DNA from: Colius striatus
Lineage: Eukaryota; Chordata; Aves; Coliiformes; Coliidae
Assembly (NCBI RefSeq): GCF_028858725.1
Contig: NC_084771.1
Location: forward strand, 5,732,915-5,796,914
Length of the DNA stretch: 64,000 nt
Reading direction: 5' to 3'
The notes under the pieces are model-generated. The model was not told the DNA's origin and did not search any database. It worked only from the letters and a program-made list of their open reading frames with translations. Within the stretch, counting starts at the first letter, position 1; every line of letters begins with the position of its first letter. The translations under genes and the position numbers were made by a program. Positions 15,001-24,560 of the stretch are shown here, in pieces.

Positions 15001-16507
15001 ATGAATAGGAATGATAATGAGAGCGGTGATGAGCTGCAGGTTTGTGTCTTTTAGTAAATTATCTAGAAGGCATTTACATTTCATCAATTGTGCTTTTGCA
15101 TAATAGACCCAAGTGCTACAACAAAAGGAGGCACCATAAAAATGAGTGATTTCAGTGACCTTCTTGGTAATCGCTTGTACAAAGAATATCCTGGAAGGAG
15201 CTGGGTGATTCCTCATGGTGGAGCTGCTGTGGGAAGGCGCCCCAGGCCTGAGAAGCCTGCCTGCTGACAAATGCCTTCCAAGGCTTTCTTCTGGCCACTC
15301 TGAAACTCAGCTTGTATCCTGTTTTCTCCATCTGAGCATGCTTCTAATTGTCAGATGTCAAAAGGCAACAACCATTTTCTTCTCGCTTATCTCCTGATAA
15401 CATTGATTCTCAAACAAAGGATGTGGGCTTCCATTCTGAAAACAAAGGAAGCGTGGCCCAGCTAAGGATGCTGGATATAATATATATACTTCTCCCTGCC
15501 AATAATAACAAAACATCATAAATAATGTAGAAGCTGGATGTGAAAATGGAGAAAGGGGTACTGCTGTTCCTGGGTACAGCATGTACAGAATCTTGTCCTC
15601 AGTGAGGCCTTGACTTCTTCCTTCGTTTTTCTCTTGTATTTCCCTGACTACCTGCCAGCTGCTAAGATCTTTAGAGTTCAGTGTTATTTAAGTCTTTCTC
15701 CCTTTTGGGTTGTGTCTTTGTCGTATTCTTGTGGTTTATTTTTTTCCTCTTCCCCCCACAATGTTCTTTCTTTGGAGGCGAGTCCTCAGTTGGTGAAGGC
15801 GTGCTCAGGTCTTTCATTTAGGAGTTATACCACAAGGCTAGTTTGTACCAGCCAGGAACTGAGCCCAGTGCATTACTGATTTGTGCCCAATCCTGACCTG
15901 ACTCTGCATTTTCACATTCTCCTCTCCTTACACAATTAGCTCTCTTCATTTGTCCAGTCATGGAACCCACAAGAATCACTTCAGTCCCAGGCTTGCAGCT
16001 TCCTCATCTTTCTTGGTCCCTGGTCTGATGGCACCTTTTCCACTCTTCTGCCTTTGGTTTGCTTTTTTTCTCTTACTGTAGGCATCTCCTTTACATTCAA
16101 CTGCCCAATCCTACCCTGATTCAACTTTTCTTTCCTTATCTCTTTCAGTCTTAACAGTTGGGGAACTGGTGGGAAATGTGACGCTTTACTCACATCCCTT
16201 CTGCCAGCCAGGCAGCCGTGTGACTCCAATAATGGCAGTGAATCAGTCCCATAGCCTTGGGCTAGCCACAAGGAATTGTGGATTAACCTTTTGCTTCTCT
16301 CACTTCTTTTTGTGCTGATCCTCAGAAATCAGAGCAGTCCCCCACCCTTGCTGTCCTCACCGTGACAGGCAGGTCTACGTGAATCCTCAAGGTGTTTTGG
16401 CCTTGGGACAGCCAAAGAGTAGAAAGAGGGCATCAGCAGAGAGGATGAGGGCTTCTGTCGTTATCTCCCTGATGAGATTAATTTTCTTTCTTCATCTTTC
16501 TTGGCAG
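1..16507 (+). other. MAMLD1: Intron of MAMLD1 upstream of the first visible exon
   Basis: No exon of a recognisable protein is seen here. The stretch ends in a pyrimidine-rich tract and AG directly before the coding exon at 16508, so it is read as one large intron, or the 3' part of it. All open frames are short, unrelated to known families and often begin at non-ATG codons. The content is mixed unique sequence, with a moderately GC-rich block near 400-1200, one MIR-like SINE relic near 7.2 kb, and AT-rich TAAT-bearing stretches near 5.85-6.17 kb and 14.2-14.5 kb that look like constrained noncoding DNA. No CR1 copy was recognised in this part. The intron assignment is inferred from the downstream exons, and an unrecognised alternative exon is possible. 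Confidence 0.75.
7183..7320 (-). repeat. MIR-like (CORE-SINE) relic
   Basis: The stretch has the order of blocks typical of the reverse complement of MIR: AAACTGAGGCA, then GAAGTGACTTGTCC, then a degraded GTCAC, then GAACCTGGTC and a tail with multiple differences. It is old and heavily mutated. The match is made by eye from the known consensus, so the edges are approximate. Confidence 0.5.
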
Positions 16508-16654
16508 GATCAAAATCCTGGACTTGTTGCCAGACTTCAGGAGCCGGGCTCCATCCCAAGTGGCAGCTCTGTGCCAGCACCAGCCACAGTGAATGGCTAC
16601 ACCATGAGGAACCATCTACTGAAGCAGCAAATCATGAAACGACAGCTGATGCAG
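16508..16654 (+). CDS. MAMLD1: MAMLD1 coding exon (antepenultimate, 49 codons)
   Basis: A pyrimidine-rich acceptor ending TTGGCAG precedes GATCAAAATCC, and the donor is CAG|GTACGA. The exon is phase 0 at both ends, so skipping it would keep the frame. It encodes a Pro/Ser/Ala-rich linker followed by the basic stretch MRNHLLKQQIMKRQLMQ. Confidence 0.8.
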
Positions 16655-19502
16655 GTACGATGCTGAGTGCCTCTGTGGGTTGCTGTGCTGTCCACCTCGC
16701 TGGGAAGGACGGGACTAACTGGAATGGGGAAATCAACAGTCAGCAAACTCTTAAGGAGTGACCTTGGAATTGCCAGGTTGAGTCAGAGTAGGGCTGTGGC
16801 GAGGCCAGGATGTCGTGCCCAAGAGAGGCCAAGTGCTGCTCAGTGAGTCCAAGTGCAGATCTGCCCACTCGTGTGCAAGGGAGGGATTCAGTCACCTCCG
16901 TATCATTGCCATCATCCTTGGTCAGCCACAGAGCTGGGAAGGAGGGTACAGAGAAGGAGCCTTGGAGGGTGAGTCAGCCCCAGGAGAGATGTTCTGCATT
17001 CTTGCCTTTCTCTCTCTGGTTCCCTGGGGATTTACCAGACTACATGTTAGACTCCAGTTTGTCCTGGATTTGACTGGTCTCTCTAGCAACAGAAGTCCGT
17101 GTATGAGGTGTGTAACATGCTGTGTGAAGGAGCAGGGATGGGGAAATCCCACAGATGAGTTGGGTGAGGCAGCACTGCATGTATGCCTCTGACCTTCTGA
17201 GTCTGCTGCTGGATTTGGGTCAAGGAGTTTTATTTCTTTGCATGGGAAATGAGATGAGAAGTATCTCAGCAAAACACTCAACAAAGTGCTGTCCTGCTCA
17301 TTGATGAAACTCCCTTTCAAAACCAACTCTGCCTCCTTGTCATCAGCTGGCTTCAAGTTTATCTGTGCTGCTCTGACACAAGTGGGAGCCAGGCCTCAAC
17401 TTCCACCATCCATGGAGAGTTCTCCAGGTCCATCCCAGTTGCAGAAATGCGAGTGCAATAGCGGGATCTGGGTTTAAATAGTAGGAAACACAAATCAGGT
17501 CACTTAGAAAGCCAACAATTCCCAGTTTAGGGAGCACCTGTTAAGGATCCCAAGCTCTGGTTTACTGCTGTGTTCTGGTTAGAAGTAACAATCAGCACTA
17601 AAGGTGATGGTGCACATGAGCAAAGCCATCCCCCACACAGGGTGATGGCCACCAGCAGTCTCCTGCTTGTCAAGGTGTCGTTCCAATGCTGCCTCAGATT
17701 CTGTTCCCTGCTAGACCTCTGGACATGTTCTGTCCCCCTGGTCTGGTACTTCAGAGAGCACGAGAGGTGCTGGGTGACACCAGGATTCCTGCACTCACTG
17801 GGATTCCTGCATTTCACACATAAGCTGAGAACACAAGTGTCTCCATGTTTGTCCAGCTCCCCCTGGGCCTTGGGCTGCCTGCACAGTGGCTGCTGAAGGC
17901 TACACTTCTTAGTGCTGGGCTGCTGTCAGGGACCCTTGCAGTAGGGGACATGGGAGTCATTTAAGATCCAATCTGAAATGAACTGGCTGGGTTGAGTCTC
18001 TTCAGAAGGGGGTGTGTGTGTGAGAGAGAGAGATTGGTAACAATGACAGTGACCACATTTCAAGTGTCTGCTTCTTTTCTCGCTTGTTGAGAGACCATAA
18101 CTTGACTATTATGCCCCTTGTTTTCCAGGAGAAGCAGAGGCAAAACATGCTGGGAGTAACATCTGAGCAGAGGAATTTGTTTGCAGCTCAGCAGCTCAAT
18201 CAGTTTCAAGGTAAGGAGAGAAACGGTGTCCTGTGAAAAGCCTCAAGGAGCCAGGGCCTGGGGTCTGATTAAATTCAGGGTGTTTAATGATCCTCTGCCC
18301 TGAAATAAAAGCGTTTCACAGTTTATCAGACGTCATGAGATTCACCCATCTCCTAATTGCTCCACTATTAACTGCTGCAAAGAACACAGATGTAATGAAA
18401 GACAGAGCAGCAGCCTTTTAAGGCTCTGCCATGTCTGGGGGGTGAAGGTGGGCTCACCAGCTAACGTGTGTCTCTGTCCACAGGCGTGCAGCAGCCCATG
18501 CCCACTGACTGCAGCCAGGTGATGCCGGCTCCTCCCCCCAACCACCGCATGCTGCCCTCCAACCCAGCCATGCTCCAGAGCACCTTGGGCTCCAGCATGG
18601 CCCCTGCCACTGCCAGCCAGAGCAGCGGGACCATGGTGATGATTCCACACAACCCTGGCAAGCAGCAGGGGATTTTTCCACCTAATTCTGACTTTAACAT
18701 CCCACTGCGGCCGAGCCAGAACTCGCTGGGCATGAACTCGGGGTGCCAAACAGTACACAGCCACTCTGCTGTGCGGCCAGGAATGCCCATGGCAGGCTTC
18801 AGTTCTGGTTCCTTAGCAAATCACTCTGCAACTCAGCAACACTTGAGGCAGCCGAGTATGCCGAGAGTCCCTAATGTCTACCCCAGCTCATCTGCCCAGA
18901 TGTGGGCGCCGACCGCCGTGCCAAGAATGCCAAATCAAAGCCAAATGGATACCAGCATGCAGCAGTTCTCTGGGAACACTCTCTTCTCCAAACAGAACGT
19001 GAGGCCCAGCGCCCCGGGTCAGCAGTTCTCCCAGCAGGCTGTGGTGCCCCCTAATCAGATCGCTCCCGGAGTCCAGGTCAGACAGATGCAGAAACTGAGC
19101 ATGGGACAGTCTGGCCAGAGCTTGAGCTCGATGAGTAATCAGAACTTGAGGCACAATTTAACCAGAGGACCGTTGCCAGCTATGAATGTTATGAAATCAA
19201 TGCCACAAGGAGTGTCCAGCTTTAACCAGCTGAATCCTGCCCCAGGCCTCGGCCCAAGCTACCCTTCAGCAGGGCAGCAGCCGCCCGACGCCTTCGGCAG
19301 GATGAGCGCCGCAGCCGAGCTGCCGCAGTACGACTTCGTGCCCCAGCACGGCAGCTCCGTCCTGCCCAGCAGCTGCAGTGACACCGACTTCCTCGACTCC
19401 CTCATGAAGAACAGCAGCAGCAACGACGAAGAGTGGTTGAACAATCTGACAATGATAGACGACATTTTGGGACAGCACGCTCAGAGCTCCGGACACGTTT
19501 AG
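16508..19502 (+). CDS. MAMLD1: MAMLD1, mastermind-like domain containing 1 (C-terminal 415 residues; 5' partial)
   Basis: The coding parts are 16508-16654, 18129-18210 and 18484-19502, joined in frame (147, 82 and 1019 nt including the stop). All junctions are AG/GT: phase 0 into the first visible exon, phase 0 then phase 1 between the three. The product is low-complexity and rich in Ser, Pro, Gln, Met and Asn. It has a basic, Gln-rich helical-looking stretch in the first two exons (NHLLKQQIMKRQLMQ and EKQRQNML) and an acidic end (DFLDSLM, then NDEEWLNNL and IDDIL). This is the pattern of mastermind-family transcriptional co-activators, nuclear proteins linked to Notch target genes; human MAMLD1 is tied to male genital development. 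The family call rests on composition and the acidic tail. The choice of MAMLD1 over MAML1-3 rests mainly on MTM1 lying next downstream, as in human Xq28. The N-terminal coding exons are outside the window. Confidence 0.8.
16655..18128 (+). other. MAMLD1: MAMLD1 intron between the last three exons (1.47 kb)
   Basis: Bounded by GTACGA and TTTTCCAG. Apart from a short GT/GA microsatellite near its 3' end I see no structured element. Open frames here on both strands are unrelated to any family I recognise. Confidence 0.8.
18011..18033. repeat. (GT)n(GA)n microsatellite
   Basis: A short run of GT repeats passes directly into GA repeats, about 23 bp in all, roughly 100 bp before the acceptor of the next MAMLD1 exon. 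Confidence 0.9.
18129..18210 (+). CDS. MAMLD1: MAMLD1 coding exon (penultimate, 82 nt)
   Basis: The acceptor TTTTCCAG precedes GAGAAGCAGAGG and the donor is CAAG|GTAAGG. The exon enters in phase 0 and leaves in phase 1; the split Gly codon is completed by GC at 18484-18485. It encodes a Gln-rich stretch (EKQRQNMLGV... AAQQLNQFQ), typical of mastermind proteins. Confidence 0.82.
18484..19502 (+). CDS. MAMLD1: MAMLD1 last coding exon with acidic C-terminal tail
   Basis: The acceptor CTGTCCACAG precedes GCGTGCAGCAGCCC, the frame is open for 338 codons, and it stops at TAG 19500-19502. The preceding intron is only 273 bp. The first 270 or so residues are Ser/Pro/Gln/Met-rich and repeat-like without a fixed period. 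The last 40 are acidic with bulky hydrophobics (DTDFLDSLMKN, NDEEWLNNLTMIDDILGQHA), the look of an acidic transactivation segment. Antisense frames over this exon are mirror images of its biased composition and are not genes. Confidence 0.85.
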
Positions 19503-19653
19503 CTCTGTGAGAGGCAGCCTCGTTGTAAATAACACATGGATGGCTTTGGAACGGAGCAGACGAGCCGTGAAAGCCTCTTTCAGTACAGAATGAAGAGACT
19601 CAGCCAATTCTTTGCCTGCATCAAAGTTTAATATTGGCAGTTTTTCAGATGAC

Positions 19654-19661
19654 TGTATATA
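19654..19661 (+). promoter_or_regulatory. Pumilio-type element TGTATATA
   Basis: This is an exact match to the PUM-binding octamer TGTANATA in the proximal MAMLD1 3' UTR. The function is inferred from the motif only. Confidence 0.4.
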
Positions 19662-19734
19662 TTTGAATACTTTGTAAATTATGTTTTCCTAAACCTTAAA
19701 TGTAGAAGTATTTATACTTCTTTGCTGGACTGTT

Positions 19735-19742
19735 TGTAAATA
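19735..19742 (+). promoter_or_regulatory. Pumilio-type element TGTAAATA overlapping the proximal poly(A) signal
   Basis: This is an exact TGTANATA match that overlaps the AATAAA at 19739-19744 by four bases. Binding here could compete with use of the proximal site, which is inference from the overlap. Confidence 0.4.
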
Positions 19743-19744
19743 AA
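19739..19744 (+). terminator. Proximal polyadenylation signal AATAAA
   Basis: Canonical hexamer about 240 bases after the MAMLD1 stop. It would give a short 3' UTR isoform. Confidence 0.55.
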
Positions 19745-20688
19745 TCTATAGCATAACTTTTGGTTTTATTATAGGGATTTCATTATACCTTGTTATAAAT
19801 ATGCAAATAATATTGTTAGTTTCAGTAATACTGTGTATTACAGCATAAAATACTTATGTTTTTGACATAACTTAACACATGAACTAGGGGTGTCATTGCA
19901 ACCAGACTAAGAAGAAACCAAATGTGGCATCTGTTCTCCCATATCAAGAGGCAAGATTGAAAAGTTGCATTAAAAACAGATAAAATCCATCTCAAAGGAG
20001 CCGCTGACTTCCTCGTAGCTCAGCCTTGCAGGCCAATTCAGGTATGTGGATCCCCTCTGGGCTCCTGGTGCGTTCAGGAATCTGCCCACAGAAATCCATT
20101 TGCAAGATCCCGGGCACATTCTCAGCTTGATACACTCCAGCAGGTCAGTTCCATGTTGTCTACAGCAAGTATCTGCTTGCAATGTGAGAGCTGCTGGTGG
20201 GCACACGTGTGCTGGGGCACTGCGGGCATGTGCCGGGCCGTGGAGGGCAGGCGACGCTCTGCATGCCTGGAGCGGGTCACCCGGGAGCGAAGGCACTGGG
20301 CAGACGTGGCCGAGCCTCCCTGGCCACTGCTCCCTTCAGCAAACAGGTAGCTCTGGTTTGTGCACCTCTGCCATGTATATTTGTAGTGTACAGGTGATTT
20401 GTTCCTGGTTTTAAGGCTTTTCATAATTTCTGGTTTAATGTGAGGCTTTTTTTCAGGGGAAAAGTCTATAAACATCAATAGTTAATTTTGGATGTTTTCC
20501 TGTCAGCTACTATTGTCCTATGTATATTTAAGAGTCTGTTTATAAAAGATTCACTGTACTGTAAACTTCTTACAATGTTCATACTTTGTGTAATCATATT
20601 TTAATAGCCACATCATACTTCGCAATACATTTGTAATATAACGTCAGCTTCCAGCACAGAATGGGGTTTTTTTTTTTCTTCATACCAT

Positions 20689-20694
20689 AATAAA
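20689..20694 (+). terminator. Distal polyadenylation signal AATAAA
   Basis: Canonical hexamer in CATAATAAACTGCC, followed by T/G-containing sequence within 40 bases. It is the likely main 3' end of MAMLD1, because the AT-rich UTR-like character fades after it. Confidence 0.6.
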
Positions 20695-23036
20695 CTGCCA
20701 GGGGAAAATTGCATCTACTTCATGTGCTCATTTCTCAGCTGCAACGTTTGGTACCTGCAGATATGGGAATTAATTCGATTTGTCCAGGATGCTACAACGT
20801 CAATCTAATAACGTGTACAAATGTGCGTGTGCCATTACTAGAAGAAATGGGATAGATAAAGAATTGAGGCAGGCTTTAATTTTATTTTATATGGGATTTC
20901 TTAGGCTTACTCTCTTTTTGCAGGGTAATTATAGGTGAAGATGAAATTAATCTCTGTTGTTTGGGGTTTTTTACATAGCAGCGTGTGCATTTCAGTGACA
21001 GCTCTTGTTTGTAAACGCCCGCATCAGAAATCGTCTGATGGGAGAGCTGGTGCCTGCCCTGGGGAAGGTGAGGCTGGGACGAGGGGCAGGAAGGAACAGG
21101 AAAATGTTAAATCTTAACATAAATCTTAAATAAATGCACAAATAGAATTGGTAGCTAAAATTGCCTTGTTGAAACTGAGACAGATGCTGTTCCAGCTTCC
21201 CAGGGCTGGTGGTGAAGATGTGTCGATGCTGCTCTTTATCCCAGGCACACTGTGGGCAAAGCAAGCCCGAGGAAATCTCCTGGGGAGGATCTCCCTCAAA
21301 TTGGTCCATTCTGGAGGAAGGGGTTTGGCAAGGTCATCCCCACCCTGGAGTAGGTGCTTCTAGAAGCCTGTTCTCCAGAGCTGGATGGCAGAAAACAGCT
21401 TCTGATGCCCAAAAAGAGAGGGGACAGACAGAGTTGAAAGCAGATGGGTAGAAGCTGTGCTGCTGATGCTCAGGTGGGCTGAAGATCCCTACCATGCACA
21501 ACCACTCAAGGCCTTGTCAGAGGTGCATGTGGCCTCGTCATGGCAAAGGCATCTCCCAGGGGAACAATCCCTAAGTGGCTTCATCTCCAGGATGGCACCT
21601 ACTTATGTGGAACCAAGGTGAGGCAGAAAGAAGCTCGTTTTTCCAGCAAAGGAAACCAGCCCCACCAATTGCTCACAACAGGCTGTAAAACTCAGCAGGC
21701 GTCTGACTGAGGCAGAAATGCTGACTCGCCTCCAGACAGCAGAGAGGGGGAGAAACGCCCGTGGAGTGTGTCTGTGGCAAGGACAAAGGTGAGTTTGTTT
21801 GACTGTGCAAAGCAGCCCCGCTTCAGCAGCCGCCGCGTCCCATCGCATCTCGTGCCCCGCAGCCAGGGTGCTGCCCGCAGGTCTGGGCACCGGCAGCAGC
21901 GCGGCAGGCACAGATGGCAGAGGAGGCTGCTGCCCACACGCTCTGCGCTGGGATAGTAATAAAAATAACAAAACATGCCCTCTTTTCAGCCTTCATTTTG
22001 TTTGTGTCAGCACACCTTTCAGCTTTTCAGTCCTGCAGGATCTGGATTGCAAACACAGGGGGAGGTGGGACGTCTTCAAAAGCCAACTGCTTCCCACAGA
22101 ATTTATGGAGAACAGTTTCTCTTGTACCCATGTTGTGTACTCACTTGTTTTTACTCTGCCTAGCTTTTGAGCAGATAGAGCTTTTCATCCCTCCGTGTGT
22201 CCCAGTCCTCCACATGTGAAGAGGAAATGATGATCCTTCCTTGGCACAGAGGTGCCATGAGGAGTCAGGACCATACCAAGCTTGGAAGAAGAACAGGACT
22301 GAGTTTTCCTATTACCTTGCTGTCTCTGCTTGTAAGTGCTGATTCTTAAACATGTCCTTTGAGGGATTGACACATAACTGCAATGGCCAGTGCTCTGCTT
22401 GAGTTGCAGCCCAACAGCTGGGCTGCTCCCTTTCCCTTAGGTCAGCTGGGGCTGGAGCACAAAGTGCAGGGTGAAGGCATGATGACCACGGGGTAACATT
22501 TCAGCCCTGCAGTGCTGGCTGCTGTCAGGCTGTAACAGGTAATGCCTTTATCACAAGAAACCATCTGTTTTGTTCTGCAAAAAAACCCCACCTTTGTCTG
22601 TACTTTACTTTCCCCTTTTCTTTCTGCTTAAAATGTGAAAATGCCCAAAGTCAGATCCTGCCTTCGCTTTCGTGGTCCATATCACTAAGGCAAATAGTTG
22701 CAGTTAGTGAGGGAGTAAAACTAAGTAGATCTGCACAGTTCTCCCATTGCCTTTATTGGACCAGCAGGTCACCCCACAAGGTGTATGGAGACTTACGCCA
22801 TGAGCCAAATTCAGCTGCCGTGCACGCAGTGTAAACACGGAGCAGGTCTCCTGAAGGCAGTAGCGTAGCACGGGATTTACATAAGCATGAATAAGAGCAG
22901 CACCTGGTGCTGTGCAAGTGCAAAATGGATTTGGGTTTCTAAAATAGTTACAAGGAACGAAGTGTCTGACAGCACTTGCTGTTGAAAGCTATCATTTATG
23001 TCCCAAACAAGTTACGTCACCAGACTGCCCTCATAA

Positions 23037-23085
23037 TTATGGCCGTGAAAACTGAGGCAAGACAGTAAGCTTTTTCCTCTTGGAT
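23037..23085 (-). repeat. Possible short MIR-like fragment
   Basis: ATTATGGCCGTGAAAACTGAGGCA resembles the MIR block AAACTGAGGCA and its flank in reverse orientation. It is too short and worn to be sure. Confidence 0.25.
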
Positions 23086-23529
23086 TCTAAAATAACACCA
23101 AATGCCTATAAAGGCCAGAATTTCCAAAGCCCTGAGCTCACTGAAAGCCTGTCTGTCCACAAGGTTCATAGGTAAGCTGGCCTTACAGAATGGGTTTTTG
23201 TGTGGATTGTATTAATCTAAAGCAGACCATTACTGACAAAGACAAAACAGAAAAGCACCCTCCTTGCTACCAGAAAGCGTGCAGGGAGGGCCCAGGAACA
23301 GATGTCACGGGAGCCTGCATCAGGCGACTTTTCTGGGAAGCCTTAGCCCTGACTTATGCAGAACCTGAGCTCTGCTGCTCGATGGCTCTCCAGGATTGAT
23401 TATATGTCTTTCTTAAGAAGCTTTCAACAAAGGAAGCTGCACTGATGTTGAAGTGTAAGGTCAAGTTCTCCTCTCGTGTAGGATGTTGTAAATCAGGAGC
23501 TGTTCCGCCGCCTGCAGCAGGGTAACCCC

Positions 23530-23830
23530 TGATTTACACCAGTCTGGGAGCGGGAGTGAGAGCACCTGGCGAGAGGCTGGCACGTGCCTCGTGCTCCTGC
23601 CCTGATGGCCCCACGCCGAGGGAGAGGCCACGCAGATGTTGGGAGGTGGCCCCAGGAGAGGACCCGCTCAGCGCTGGCACCTGGCTGCAGGGCAGGGGCG
23701 GCCAGGGGAAGGCGTGAGGGCGAGCGGCCGGCTGCAGCCCGGCTCTGCCCCCGCTGCTGCCGCGTGTCTGACGTGCAGGTGGCACACGCTCCCGGGGGGA
23801 CGTGCAGCCCCGGCACAGCTGCCCAGTCAT
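23530..23830. other. Orphan GC- and CpG-rich patch
   Basis: About 300 bases of markedly higher GC and CpG than the surroundings, with several CACG/GCGG words and open frames on both strands that simply reflect composition. No TATA box, splice site or known exon was tied to it. It lies 3 kb past the MAMLD1 3' end and 11 kb before the MTM1 promoter, so it could be an enhancer, a noncoding RNA promoter or a former island. Confidence 0.5.
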
Positions 23831-24327
23831 CCATTCAGCCTGAGCTCAGGGTTTGGTGCTTAATGCCAAATTAATGCCTGTTTCACTTTCTATTCCCTGC
23901 TGCAGATACAGCAATTTTTTTACAGAAGTAAAGAGCCTGGAAGAGAGGGAGGTGTTGTAAATACCAATAAGGGTCTCTCCTGAGCAAGCTAAAACACAAG
24001 TACTGGTTGGCAGCTGCAGGAGTCACTGAGAACTTAAGACTGGCTGGTCAAGAGGCCTCCTGTGTACAATGCTGCATAAAACAGGGGAAAGGCTCTTTAT
24101 TAAAGCAGCCAGGCTGAAACCAGCAGAGCTGTAGTTAATCACAGCCATTTTCTTTGCACTCTCCCTGCTCACTCGATGGTTCTGTAGCACTGCGCAGAAC
24201 AAATGTGCTGGTTTATACACATCTTGGTCCATTTCCTGTTCTGCTGTGGGTCTGGGGCTTGGCTTTCATCTTCTCTCTGCCTCAAGCAGCCATTTACCTA
24301 ACAAGGCTTCACACTGTCTGCATTGGC

Positions 24328-24560
24328 CTGTGTGTGCTGGTGTTGGGCTGTGTGTTCTGGTGTTAGGCTCTGTGTGTTGGGCTGTGTGTTCTGGTGTTAG
24401 GCTCTGTGTGTTGGTGCTGGGCTGTGTGTGTTGGGTTCTGTGTGCTGGTGTTGGGCTGTGTGTCTGGTGTTAGGCTCTGTGCGTTGGTGCTGGGCTCTGT
24501 GTGCTGGTGTCAGGCTGTGGGTGTTGGTCTGTGTGTTAGACTCCCTGTGTTGGTGTTGGG
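24328..24560. repeat. GT-rich minisatellite, unit about 20 bp
   Basis: About eleven imperfect units of the form CTGTGTGTGCTGGTGTTGGG follow one another. Full units are 19-20 bp, interspersed with 14-bp units in which TGGTGT is lost (for example 24368-24381 and 24422-24435). The Val/Leu/Cys/Gly-rich and His/Gln/Thr-rich open frames across it are artefacts of the repeat. Confidence 0.85.

Larger units (their letters stand above)
19503..20720 (+). other. MAMLD1: MAMLD1 3' UTR
   Basis: AT-rich sequence follows the stop, with two canonical polyadenylation signals (19739-19744 and 20689-20694). A short GC-richer insert near 20.2-20.35 kb interrupts it. The distal end is set about 25 bases past the second AATAAA; the exact cleavage site cannot be seen. 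Two Pumilio-type octamers lie in the first 250 bases. Confidence 0.65.

Noticed and set aside
16922-17356. 144-codon open frame on the minus strand in the MAMLD1 intron
   Set aside because: No family features. It lies antisense in an intron, and its length is within chance for this composition.
18342-19607. Several antisense and shifted open frames over the MAMLD1 last exon
   Set aside because: Shadows of the Ser/Pro/Gln-biased coding sequence. The sense frame has clean splice sites and the expected stop.
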